Source: Luethyella okanaganae (GTDB taxonomy: Bacteria; Actinomycetota; Actinomycetes; Actinomycetales; Microbacteriaceae). From it: DNA of 64,000 nucleotides. The notes beneath the pieces are model-generated. The model was not told the origin of the DNA, did no database searches, and saw only the letters and a list, made by a program, of their open reading frames with translations. The translations under genes and the position numbers were made by a program. The stretch covers positions 248,001 to 312,000 of the forward strand of contig NZ_JBHSTP010000003.1 in the NCBI RefSeq assembly GCF_042660285.1. The letters run 5' to 3'. Within the stretch, counting starts at the first letter, position 1. Every line of letters starts with the position of its first letter. This document shows positions 1-7,480 of this stretch, one piece after another.

Positions 1-2121
1 GATGGCATGTGGATCTCGACCTTCCACTCGGCGTGCGTGCGGATCCTGCGCCGAGAGGCCGAGAAGGCGGGGCTCGCCGGCACGTTCACGATCTACGATT
101 CCGCAGACGTCCGCAATGTGCTCAAGCGCATCATCAAAGAGCTCGACGCCGATACCCTGGGCTTCACCCCTGCCGGGGTCTCCAACAGGATCTCGAAGCT
201 GAAGAACGAGCTCGCCGACGCTGACAGCTACGCCCGCAACGCGAATCTCGACGACCCGCAAGAGGTGATGTTCCTCGAGATCTTCCGCCAGTACACGCGC
301 AGGCTGCGTGCCGCGAGCGCCCTCGACTTCGACGACCTCATCAGCGAGACGGTCTTCCTGTTCCGCTCCTTCCCCGACGTCGCCGCCCTCTACCAGCGCC
401 GCTTCCGGCACGTCCTCGTCGACGAGTATCAGGACACGAACCACGCGCAGTATTCGCTCATCCGCGAGCTGACGCGTCCGGTCGCGCCGGATCTCGCCGA
501 GCAGATGGAGACGGCGGGCATGCACGTGCGCTCGCTACAGGATGCCTCCGGCGGCATCCCCGGAGCCTCCCTGACGGTCGTCGGCGACTCCGACCAGTCG
601 ATCTACGCCTTCCGCGGAGCGGACATTCGCAACATCGTCGAGTTCGAACGCGACTACCCCGGTGCCAAGGTGGTGCTGCTGGAACAGAACTACCGCTCCA
701 CCCAGAACATCCTCTCGGCCGCCAACGCGGTGATCTCCAACAACTTCGACCGCAAAGACAAGAAGCTGTGGACCGCCGTCGGCGACGGCGACAAGATCAC
801 CGGCTACACCGGTTACTCCGGCCACGACGAGGCCCAGTTCATCGCCGACGAGATCGAAGCGCTCCACGGCGCCGGCGTCGCCTACCGTGACATCGCCGTG
901 TTCTACCGCACCAACGCGCAGACCCGCGCACTGGAGGAGATCTTTGTGCGCTCGGCCGTGCCCTACCGTGTCGTCGGCGGCACCAAGTTCTATGAGCGAG
1001 CTGAGATCAAAGACGCCATCGCCTATCTCATCGCCGTCGCGAACCCGGTCGATGAGCTCGCCCTGCGCCGAATCCTCAACACCCCGAAACGCGGCATCGG
1101 ACCGGCGACGGAGACCCAGCTCGCGAGCTTTGCCGAGACCAACGGCATCACCTTCCGCGAGGCGATGCGCGACGCCGGGAGCCTCGGTCTCGGTCCGAAG
1201 GTGACGACGGCCATCCTGCAGCTCGCAGGCATGCTCGACGAGGCGGCCGCTAAACTCGAGCCGTCGAACCCTGCGGGCGTCTCGGGCGTCTCGGAGGTTC
1301 TCGGCTTCCTGCTCGAGCAGAGCGCGCTCCTCGAGACGCTGCGCAGCAGTCGCGATCCGCAAGATGAGACACGTGCCGAGAACGTCGAGGAACTGCTCGC
1401 CCAGACCAAGGACTTCATGCGCGAGAATCCGGATGCCGGCCTCGTCGACTTTCTCACCCAGGTGTCGCTCGTGGCCGCGGCCGACGAACTCGACGACTCC
1501 TCGGGGACCGTGTCGCTGATGACCCTGCATACTGCGAAGGGGCTCGAGTACGATTCCGTCTTCCTGACCGGCATCGAGGAGGGTCTGCTTCCGCACCAGA
1601 TGTCGGCGGGCGAGCCCGGCGGGCCCGCAGAGGAACGCCGCCTCTTCTACGTCGGCATCACCCGTGCGCGCAAGCGGCTCTATCTGTCGCTCGCGATGAC
1701 ACGTGCGCAGTTCGGCGAGACCTCGGTCGCCATGCCGAGCCGCTACCTGCAGGAGATCCCGGGTGAGCTGATCGACTGGCGGCAGTCGCCGGGGATGGCG
1801 AACTCGCGGGGAGGCACCCAGCCCCGCGCCCTCAACGCCCGACGCGACGGCTATGGCTCCCGGGGTGGCTTCGGCGGGCAGGGTGAGCTTTCACCGGCCC
1901 CGAGACCCAAGGCCGAGTGGCCGAACCGCGTCACGGCGCAGGTGCGCGACAACGGCGATCTCACGCTGACGGCCGGCGACAGGATCCGCCATGCCGATTT
2001 CGGCGAGGGGCGGGTGACGCAGGTCACCGGAGAGGGGACCAAGCGGGTCGCGCACGTGCAGTTCGACCGCTCCGGTGCGAAGAAGCTCCTCATCAAGATC
2101 GCTCCGATCGAAAAGCTGTAG
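1..2121 (+). CDS. pcrA: ATP-dependent DNA helicase PcrA/UvrD (5' end outside window)
   Basis: Superfamily 1A 3'-5' helicase for nucleotide-excision and replication-fork repair. The frame is open from the first base, so the N-terminus with Walker A lies to the left; 706 residues are visible. Motifs in order: STFHSACVRILRR (motif Ic region), VLVDEYQDTN (Walker B), VVGDSDQSIYAFRGAD (motif III), LEQNYRST (motif IV), TLHTAKGLEYD (motif V) and FYVGITRARKRLYLS (motif VI). The last ~60 residues hold the Tudor-like PcrA tail (ADFGEGRVTQV to the stop), which in PcrA contacts RNA polymerase. This tail separates PcrA from UvrD2 or Rep. The final ~50 bases recur in degraded form at 2586-2631. Identity is secure; only the 5' end is missing. 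Confidence 0.96.
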   Translation, partial: DGMWISTFHSACVRILRREAEKAGLAGTFTIYDSADVRNVLKRIIKELDADTLGFTPAGVSNRISKLKNELADADSYARNANLDDPQEVMFLEIFRQYTRRLRAASALDFDDLISETVFLFRSFPDVAALYQRRFRHVLVDEYQDTNHAQYSLIRELTRPVAPDLAEQMETAGMHVRSLQDASGGIPGASLTVVGDSDQSIYAFRGADIRNIVEFERDYPGAKVVLLEQNYRSTQNILSAANAVISNNFDRKDKKLWTAVGDGDKITGYTGYSGHDEAQFIADEIEALHGAGVAYRDIAVFYRTNAQTRALEEIFVRSAVPYRVVGGTKFYERAEIKDAIAYLIAVANPVDELALRRILNTPKRGIGPATETQLASFAETNGITFREAMRDAGSLGLGPKVTTAILQLAGMLDEAAAKLEPSNPAGVSGVSEVLGFLLEQSALLETLRSSRDPQDETRAENVEELLAQTKDFMRENPDAGLVDFLTQVSLVAAADELDDSSGTVSLMTLHTAKGLEYDSVFLTGIEEGLLPHQMSAGEPGGPAEERRLFYVGITRARKRLYLSLAMTRAQFGETSVAMPSRYLQEIPGELIDWRQSPGMANSRGGTQPRALNARRDGYGSRGGFGGQGELSPAPRPKAEWPNRVTAQVRDNGDLTLTAGDRIRHADFGEGRVTQVTGEGTKRVAHVQFDRSGAKKLLIKIAPIEKL

Positions 2122-2201
2122 TTCGTCGCCACCGGGCTACCGCTCGTCGCACAGCTGGCACCGCCCACCGCATCCAGGGGTCGATGCCGCGTGCGCGCTT
2201 C

Positions 2202-2207
2202 TAGTCT
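2202..2207 (+). promoter_or_regulatory. Candidate -10 element TAGTCT upstream of the cstA remnant
   Basis: TAGTCT lies 36 nt before the ATG of the broken cstA gene and matches the TAGNCT -10 form seen before several other genes in this window. No clear -35 is visible. A ribosome binding site AGGAGA follows at about 2231-2236. Confidence 0.4.
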
Positions 2208-2585
2208 TCGGGAAACGCAACGACGCGACCCAGGAGATCATCAATGTCGAAGGCCCCCACCACGCAGGTCGACCTGCCACCCGTCTCCATCGACCAGACC
2301 GAGTCGAAACGCAACGGGTGGACTCCCGCAAAGACCGCGCTCTGGGTCGCCATCGCCCTTCTCGGCGGCGTCGCCTGGACGATGCTCGCGATCGTGCGCG
2401 GCGAGACCGTCAACGCCATCTGGTTCGTGCTCGCCGCGATCTGTACCTACCTCATCGGGTACCGCTTCTACTCGAAGGTGATCCAGAAATTCATCACCAA
2501 GCCCGATGACACGAGGGCGACGCCAGCCGAGTACCGCGCCGACGGCAAGGACTTCGTGCAGACCGACCGCCGCGTGCTCTTCGGT

Positions 2586-2631
2586 TCCGGTGCGAGAAGC
2601 CCCTCAAAGATCGCGCCGATCGAAACCGTAG
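2586..2631 (+). repeat. Degenerate direct repeat of the pcrA 3' end (2071-2121)
   Basis: TCCGGTGCGA, then GAAG, CTCA, AAGATCGC, CCGATCGAAA and GTAG occur in the same order as at 2071-2121, with a few small gaps and substitutions. The repeat starts exactly where the cstA homology ends. Confidence 0.75.
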
Positions 2632-2736
2632 ACGGCGATGGGCGGCGGCCGGCACGCGGGGCTTCTGGCGCGTCTTCAGCTCTCATCGACCAGACAGTGG
2701 CCGCTCCCGCCGCGCAACGACCGTGCTCAGACGGGG

Positions 2737-2742
2737 TAGAGT
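2737..2742 (+). promoter_or_regulatory. Candidate -10 element TAGAGT for sucCD
   Basis: TAGAGT lies about 107 nt upstream of the sucC GTG, in the only gap before the sucCD operon. No convincing -35 was seen, as is common in actinobacteria. Confidence 0.35.
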
Positions 2743-2849
2743 TCTCTGTGGCCAGCGTGCTTCGACGTCGAGCTTTTTCCGGCACCCGAGCGCTGTCGCC
2801 ACCCCCCAAATGCCATGCATGAACGCTGAGTGCGGATTGGAAGAGCAGC

Positions 2850-4019
2850 GTGGATCTTTACGAGTACCAGGCCAGAGATCTGTTCGAACAGTACGAGGTC
2901 CCGGTGCTCCCGGGTATCGTCGCGGACACCCCCGAGGAGGTGCGTGCGGCCGCGGAGAAGCTCGGCGGCGTCGTCGTCGTCAAGGCCCAGGTCAAGACGG
3001 GCGGGCGCGGCAAGGCCGGCGGCGTCAAGGTCGCGAAGAACCCGGAAGAGGCGTTCGAGGCGGCGAAGGCCATCCTCGGCCTCGACATCAAGGGTCACGT
3101 CGTTCACCGTGTGATGGTGGCGGCCGGCGCCCGCATCGCCGAGGAGTACTACTTCTCGGTGCTCCTCGACCGCGCCAACCGGTCCTACCTCTCGCTCTCG
3201 AGCTTCGAGGGCGGCATGGAGATCGAGCAGCTCGCTGTGGAGAAGCCCGAGGCGCTCGCCCGCATCGAGATCGACCCCGGCACCGGCATCGACCTGGAGA
3301 AGGCCCGTGAGATCGCCGTCGCCGCGAGCTTCCCCGCCGAGATCGTCGACGCGGTCGCCGAGGTGTTCGTCAAGCTCTACGCGGTGTACACCGGCGAGGA
3401 TGCGACGCTTGTCGAGGTCAACCCGCTCGTGCTGACCGAAGAGGGCGACGTCATCGCCCTCGACGGCAAGGTCACGCTCGACGAGAACGCCGACTTCCGT
3501 CACCCGCACCACGCGGCCCTCGAAGACAAGGCAGCGGCGGACCCGCTCGAGGCGAAGGCCAAGGCCGCCGACCTCAACTACGTCAAGCTCGACGGCGAAG
3601 TCGGGGTCATCGGCAACGGCGCCGGCCTCGTCATGTCGACGTTGGACGTCGTCGCCTACGCCGGCGAGAACCACGGTGGCGTGAAGCCGGCCAACTTCCT
3701 CGACATCGGCGGCGGGGCATCGGCGGAGGTCATGGCCGCCGGCCTCGACGTCATCCTCGGCGACCCCCAGGTCAAGGCCGTCTTCGTCAACGTCTTCGGC
3801 GGCATCACCGCTTGCGACGCCGTGGCCAAGGGCATCGTCGGAGCTCTCGCCGAGCTCGGCTCCAGCGCGAACAAGCCGCTCGTCGTGCGCCTCGACGGCA
3901 ACAATGTCGAAGAGGGGCGTCGCATCCTCAACGAAGCCAACCACCCGCTCGTCACGCTGGCCGCGACCATGGACGAGGGCGCCGACAAGGCCGCAGAGCT
4001 CGCCAACGCCGGTCGCTGA
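2850..4019 (+). CDS. sucC: Succinyl-CoA ligase (ADP-forming) beta subunit
   Basis: Beta subunit of the TCA-cycle enzyme that converts succinyl-CoA and NDP to succinate, CoA and NTP in the cytoplasm. The 389-aa product is full length. The N-terminal ATP-grasp region begins MDLYEYQARDLFEQYEVPV and carries VVKAQVKTGGRGKAGGVK (about 46-63). The metal-binding region LVEVNPLVL is near 187-195 and the CoA-ligase-like domain holds GNGAGLVMSTLD and FVNVFGGITACD. The start is GTG at 2850, preceded by GGAAGAG. sucD follows after 57 nt, so the two form an operon encoding the alpha/beta enzyme. Identity is secure. Confidence 0.97.
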   Translation: MDLYEYQARDLFEQYEVPVLPGIVADTPEEVRAAAEKLGGVVVVKAQVKTGGRGKAGGVKVAKNPEEAFEAAKAILGLDIKGHVVHRVMVAAGARIAEEYYFSVLLDRANRSYLSLSSFEGGMEIEQLAVEKPEALARIEIDPGTGIDLEKAREIAVAASFPAEIVDAVAEVFVKLYAVYTGEDATLVEVNPLVLTEEGDVIALDGKVTLDENADFRHPHHAALEDKAAADPLEAKAKAADLNYVKLDGEVGVIGNGAGLVMSTLDVVAYAGENHGGVKPANFLDIGGGASAEVMAAGLDVILGDPQVKAVFVNVFGGITACDAVAKGIVGALAELGSSANKPLVVRLDGNNVEEGRRILNEANHPLVTLAATMDEGADKAAELANAGR

Positions 4020-4032
4020 TCGAGCCTGTCGA
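4015..4032. repeat. 18-bp intergenic repeat GCTGATCGAGCCTGTCGA, copy 1
   Basis: Covers the sucC stop codon and the start of the sucC-sucD spacer. An identical 18-mer occurs at 63057-63074. The core GTCGAGCCTGTCGA-like motif is, as I recall, frequent between genes in Microbacteriaceae. Confidence 0.6.
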
Positions 4033-4076
4033 CATCAGCCCAGAGATCGCTTCAGGTTCAGAAAAGGATTAGCGAA

Positions 4077-4964
4077 ATGTCCATCTTCCTCAACAAGGAT
4101 TCCAAGGTCATCGTGCAGGGCATCACCGGGGGCGAGGGCACCAAGCACACCGCCCTCATGCTCAAGGCCGGCACGCAGGTCGTCGGAGGCGTCAACGCCC
4201 GCAAAGCCGGCACCTCCGTCGTGCACGGCGAGGTCGAGCTGCCCGTCTTCGGCACCGTCAAGGAGGCCGTCGAGGAGACCGGTGCCGATGTCTCGATCGT
4301 CTTCGTGCCGCCGGTCTTCACCAAGGACGCCGTGATCGAGGCCATCGACGCCGAGATCCCGCTGCTCGTCATCATCACCGAGGGCGTGCCCGTGCAGGAC
4401 TCCGCCGAGTTCTGGGCGTATGCCAAGGCCAAGGGCAATACGACACGGATTATCGGCCCGAACTGCCCCGGCATCATCACGCCAGGTGAGTCGCTCGTGG
4501 GCATCACGCCGGCCAATATCACCGGCAAGGGACCGATCGGCCTCGTCTCCAAGTCGGGAACGCTCACCTATCAGATGATGTACGAGCTGCGCGACCTCGG
4601 CTTCTCGACCGCCATCGGCATCGGCGGAGACCCGATCATCGGCACCACTCACATCGACGCCCTCGCGGCGTTCGAGGCCGACCCAGAGACGAAGGCGATC
4701 GTCATGATCGGCGAGATCGGCGGCGACGCCGAGGAGCGCGCGGCCGACTTCATCAAGGCCAACGTCACCAAGCCGGTCGTCGGCTACGTCGCGGGCTTCA
4801 CCGCCCCAGAGGGCAAGACCATGGGCCATGCGGGCGCCATCGTCTCGGGCTCGGCCGGAACCGCCCAGGCGAAGAAGGAAGCCCTCGAGGCCGCCGGTGT
4901 CAAGGTCGGCAAGACGCCGAGCGAGACCGCCAACCTCATGCGCGAGCTTCTCGCCTCGCTCTAG
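4077..4964 (+). CDS. sucD: Succinyl-CoA ligase (ADP-forming) alpha subunit
   Basis: Alpha subunit carrying the CoA-binding Rossmann domain and the catalytic histidine of succinyl-CoA synthetase. The 295-aa protein starts MSIFLNKDSKVIVQGITGGEGTKHT. The CoA-binding domain shows GGVNARKAG. PNCPGIITP is near 142-150. The phosphohistidine loop is GHAGAIVSG (near 250), with His as the phosphorylated residue. ATG at 4077 has an AAAAGGA RBS about 9 nt upstream. It is the second gene of sucCD, and an 11-bp stem-loop just after the stop suggests the operon ends here. Confidence 0.97.
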   Translation: MSIFLNKDSKVIVQGITGGEGTKHTALMLKAGTQVVGGVNARKAGTSVVHGEVELPVFGTVKEAVEETGADVSIVFVPPVFTKDAVIEAIDAEIPLLVIITEGVPVQDSAEFWAYAKAKGNTTRIIGPNCPGIITPGESLVGITPANITGKGPIGLVSKSGTLTYQMMYELRDLGFSTAIGIGGDPIIGTTHIDALAAFEADPETKAIVMIGEIGGDAEERAADFIKANVTKPVVGYVAGFTAPEGKTMGHAGAIVSGSAGTAQAKKEALEAAGVKVGKTPSETANLMRELLASL

Positions 4965-4975
4965 CTCGACAGCGT

Positions 4976-5016
4976 CGAACGGCCCCCAGAACCCGCCGGA
5001 GCCGCGGGGCCGTTCG
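4976..5016 (+). terminator. Stem-loop terminator after sucD
   Basis: Perfect 11-bp inverted repeat CGAACGGCCCC / GGGGCCGTTCG with a 19-nt loop, 12 nt after the sucD stop. No U-tract follows, as is usual in high-GC actinobacteria. It could also stop read-through from the truncated hydroxylase gene on the other strand. Confidence 0.75.
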
Positions 5017-5028
5017 GCTAACGACAGT

Positions 5029-5358
5029 CCATGTGCCCATGTCGCAAAAGTCATCTGCCAACTCGCGCGGGTTCCGCATCGAAGTGTGAAAGCCGAAGGC
5101 CTGGAACGTCTCGACGCCGCGGGGCTGTATGCCGTCGGCCTGGCCGAGCACGAGGCGCCTGTCGCGGCGCTCGATGATGCAGGTGGTGAGCCCTGGGTAC
5201 TGGGACATCTGCGCGGCGAGCAGTATGCCGGCAGGTCCGGATCCGACGATCAGCACGTCCATCTCGTCGGGGAGGTCAGCGGGGCGGTCGATCCCGGTGC
5301 CCGCCGCGGGGAGCACGCGCGGGTCTCCGGAGACGTATCCGTGGTGGTGGAACTGCAC
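5029..5358 (-). pseudogene. 5' fragment of an FAD-dependent aromatic hydroxylase (phenol 2-monooxygenase / 3-hydroxybenzoate hydroxylase type)
   Basis: Reading leftwards from GTG at 5358 (AAGGAA RBS about 12 nt upstream), ~110 residues match the N-terminus of flavoprotein phenol hydroxylases: QFHHHGYVSGDPRV, then MDVLIVGSGPAGILLAAQ (dinucleotide fold GxGxxG), RDRRLVLGQADGIQPRGVETFQ and the family position ending in W. Homology ends at that Trp (5029-5031). The frame then runs antisense through the sucD terminator to a stop at 4936. Full-length enzymes have 600 or more residues, so the substrate and C-terminal thioredoxin-like domains are gone. Together with the transporter at 5644-7023 and the FAH fragment at 7180 this looks like a decayed aromatic-acid locus. 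The substrate is not determined. Confidence 0.8.
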
Positions 5359-5595
5359 CGTCGTCGATTCCTTCCGAACGGCAGTGCCCTCGGCGGCTGA
5401 CCGGAGCGCAGGCCCTCCATCTCGGACTCCGGTTCCTCTCCGACTCCGGCTCGCCTCTCTCGCTCGACGAGGAGCCGCGCGCTGTAGCGTATTCAGGCCG
5501 GATTTCGCCGTCACGCGGAAGTTCGGCTCGATCGCACCCGATCTCGCGAATCCAGCCTGGGTACGGAACCGAAGATGCACCCGTACTTACAACGA

Positions 5596-5631
5596 GACGC
5601 CGGTGCGCCCGCATGAGAGCGCACCGGCGTC
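5596..5631 (-). terminator. Strong stem-loop after the MHS transporter
   Basis: Perfect 13-bp inverted repeat GACGCCGGTGCGC / GCGCACCGGCGTC with a 10-nt loop, 12 nt beyond the stop of the leftward transporter gene. Confidence 0.8.
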
Positions 5632-5643
5632 CTCGAGAGACGA

Positions 5644-7023
5644 TCAGGCCTTCGCGAGTCCGTAGATCGGGCTCTTCGCCTGCTCCTCCTCGTGGTCCGG
5701 TCTGAGTGGGATGCCGGAGCGGTCGCGCAGCAGTAGCGTCGCGACGAGTCCGAGCACGGTCATCCCGGCGAGATACCAGGTCACGGCCTGCGTGGAGCCC
5801 GTGGCCTGCACGATCGCGGTGGCGATCGTCGGAGCGAATGCACCACCCGCGATCGCGCCGATCGCGTAGGAGATCGAGACGCCCGAGAAGCGGATCGACG
5901 CGGGGAACAGCTCCGTGTACAGCGCGGCCTGCGGGCCGTAGGTGAAGCCGAGACCGAGGGTGAGGATCGCGAGCCCCGCGAAAAGCAGTCCGATCTGGCC
6001 CGTGTTCACCAGCGGGAACAGGGTGAAGACGCCGACCAGCTGGAGCGCCCAGCCGACGATGTACGTCGTGCGGCGACCGATCCGGTCCGACACCCAGCCC
6101 GCGAGGAGGGTCGACGCCAACCAGGTGACGGCGGAACCGGCGACCGCCCAGAGCACCGGCCCCCTCTCGAGGCCGACCGGCCCCTCGGGGTTCGTCGCGT
6201 AGCCCTGGATGTACCCGCCCGTGGTCATGTAGCCGACCGCGTTGTTGCCGGCGAAGACCAGCGCGGCGATGATCACCAGGAGCAGGTGCTTGCGGAACAG
6301 TTGCACAATCGGCATCCGCGCCTTGTCCTTGCGCTCGGCGAGTTCCGCGAACACCGGGCTCTCCTCGACCTTGCGACGCACGTAGTAGCCGACCAGGATC
6401 AGCACCACGCTGAGCAGGAACGGGATCCGCCATCCCCAGGCGAGGAACTGGTCGCCCGGAGCGATGACCGTCATGAGCGCCATCACGCCGGATGCCAGCA
6501 GAAGACCCAGCGGGACGCCGATCTGCGGCGCGGCGCCGAACACACCGCGTCGGGACCTCGGGGCGTGCTCGACGGCCATGAGCACCGCCCCGCCCCACTC
6601 GCCGCCGGCCGAGATGCCCTGGAGGATCCGCAGGAGCACCAGCAGGATCGGCGCCGCGAGGCCGATCGTCTCGTACGTCGGGAGCACGCCGATGAGTGCG
6701 GTCGACGCGCCCATGAGGATCAGCGTCCACATCAGCACCGTCTTGCGACCGAGCTTGTCGCCGAAGTGCCCGGCGAGGAACGCGCCGAGTGGGCGGAAGA
6801 GAAAGCTCACGCCGACCGTGGCGAAGGCCATGAGCGCACTATTGGCGCCCAGAGGCTCGAAGAACAGCTGCCCGAACACCAGGCCGACGGCCGTGGCGTA
6901 GATGAAGAAGTCGTACCACTCGACGGCGGTCCCGATGCCGGTGGCAAAGACCACGCGGCGCCGATCGGCCGTCGTCGCAATGGTTCCCGTCGGAGTGAAG
7001 CCCTCCGGTGCCTGCCCGCTCAT
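5644..7023 (-). CDS. MFS transporter, metabolite:H+ symporter (MHS) family
   Basis: 459-aa, 12-helix secondary transporter of the MHS subfamily, which includes shikimate, alpha-ketoglutarate and aromatic-acid permeases. Visible hallmarks: GTAVEWYDFFIYATA in helix 1, GHFGDKLGRKTVL in the loop between helices 2 and 3, RILQGISAGGEWGGA in helix 4, a charged central loop (RRKVEESPVFAEL) and GWVSDRIGRRTTY between helices 8 and 9. ATG at 7023 is preceded by GAGGAG. It lies between 5' fragments of an aromatic flavin hydroxylase and a fumarylacetoacetate-hydrolase-family gene, so it probably imported an aromatic or related organic acid. It is intact although the neighbouring catabolic genes are not; substrate is inference. 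Confidence 0.9.
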   Translation of the reverse strand: MSGQAPEGFTPTGTIATTADRRRVVFATGIGTAVEWYDFFIYATAVGLVFGQLFFEPLGANSALMAFATVGVSFLFRPLGAFLAGHFGDKLGRKTVLMWTLILMGASTALIGVLPTYETIGLAAPILLVLLRILQGISAGGEWGGAVLMAVEHAPRSRRGVFGAAPQIGVPLGLLLASGVMALMTVIAPGDQFLAWGWRIPFLLSVVLILVGYYVRRKVEESPVFAELAERKDKARMPIVQLFRKHLLLVIIAALVFAGNNAVGYMTTGGYIQGYATNPEGPVGLERGPVLWAVAGSAVTWLASTLLAGWVSDRIGRRTTYIVGWALQLVGVFTLFPLVNTGQIGLLFAGLAILTLGLGFTYGPQAALYTELFPASIRFSGVSISYAIGAIAGGAFAPTIATAIVQATGSTQAVTWYLAGMTVLGLVATLLLRDRSGIPLRPDHEEEQAKSPIYGLAKA

Positions 7024-7087
7024 GGTGTGTCTCCTCTGTGACTTCGTTGTCGCGGCATGCACGGGATGATGCTCGCCGGGGTGCTCT

Positions 7088-7114
7088 CGATAATATACGA
7101 TTTTGGATATGATG
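7088..7114. promoter_or_regulatory. AT-rich operator candidate between divergent transporter and FAH fragment
   Basis: The segment holds ATATAC-N6-GGATAT, an imperfect inverted repeat in an AT-rich island between the leftward transporter and the rightward FAH fragment. On the minus strand it reads AATCGTATATTATCG, similar to ATnGTATACnAT-type sites of GntR-family regulators. No regulator gene remains nearby. Confidence 0.35.
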
Positions 7115-7179
7115 CCAAGGATCCGTTCCGAAGCACCCCGAACGCTCGAGGAGGCGCCCATGACGCGCTCGAGGCGCCC

Positions 7180-7275
7180 ATGTCCGTAGCGATTCCCCGG
7201 CCAGGCAAGATCATCGCGATCCACCTCGACTACCGTTCCCGGGCGTATCAGCGTGGACCAACTCCCGCCAGCTCC
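7180..7275 (+). pseudogene. 5' fragment of a fumarylacetoacetate hydrolase (FAH)-family gene
   Basis: From ATG at 7180 the first ~31 residues (SVAIPRPGKIIAIHLDYRSR, then AYQRGPTPA) match the N-terminus of FAH-family hydrolases, which usually continue with a PSYFLKP-type motif. After TPASS the match is lost and no further FAH sequence is found. A 12-bp segment (GAGGCGCCCATG) is tandemly duplicated just upstream, so a strong GAGGAGG RBS now precedes a different ATG (7160). FAH enzymes act late in gentisate/homogentisate-type aromatic catabolism, which fits the neighbours. Confidence 0.65.
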
Positions 7276-7448
7276 CACCACCACCTACTCCTTCGAGTGT
7301 GGGGAGTCACCGGTGTCATCCCATCGATCGCGATACGCGGCGACAGCGCGGGCGGCTTCACGCCACTCCGGGAGCCGGCCCCTGGAATCTGCGGACCTCG
7401 CAACGGGCCCCTTCCTGTTCGGCCCTATTCGGCACCGCCGGTCGCCGC

Positions 7449-7454
7449 TAGTCT
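7449..7454 (+). promoter_or_regulatory. Candidate -10 element TAGTCT
   Basis: TAGTCT lies 26 nt before the ATG at 7481 with a strong RBS (GGAGGTGGGG) in between. Apart from the AT-rich island and the FAH fragment, 7024-7480 holds no other recognisable gene. Confidence 0.45.
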
Positions 7455-7480
7455 GAGGATCAGACGCTGGAGGTGGGGGG

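Larger units (their letters stand above)
2244..2822 (+). pseudogene. cstA: 5' remnant of carbon starvation protein CstA, fused to foreign 3' sequence
   Basis: The ORF begins with a good RBS (AGGAGA) and ATG. Residues 1-114 look like the N-terminus of CstA-family peptide/pyruvate transporters: two membrane segments (about 31-50 and 57-74), then the family's YRFYSK and DDTRATPAEY motifs and TDRRVLFG. Homology stops abruptly after G114 (base 2585), just before the expected HHFAAIAGAGP core. The next ~46 bases (2586-2631) are a degenerate copy of the 3' end of pcrA, and the rest of the 192-aa frame is not recognisable. CstA normally has 550-750 residues and many more membrane helices, so no function is expected. 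What is seen is a truncation joined to a duplicated pcrA tail; the mechanism is inference. Confidence 0.8.

Noticed and set aside
535..1596. Long minus-strand frame inside pcrA
   Set aside because: Low-complexity, His/Asp/Arg-rich translation typical of antisense frames in high-GC DNA; pcrA on the plus strand explains the region fully.
2727..3944. 405-codon minus-strand frame over sucC
   Set aside because: Antisense shadow of the secure sucC gene with repetitive V/D/E/R composition and no domain.
5359..5595. N-terminal extension of the truncated hydroxylase frame (to 5580)
   Set aside because: Residues before the GTG at 5358 are Arg/Ala-rich and unlike any hydroxylase start; the RBS and the QFHHHGYVSGDP match place the start at 5358.
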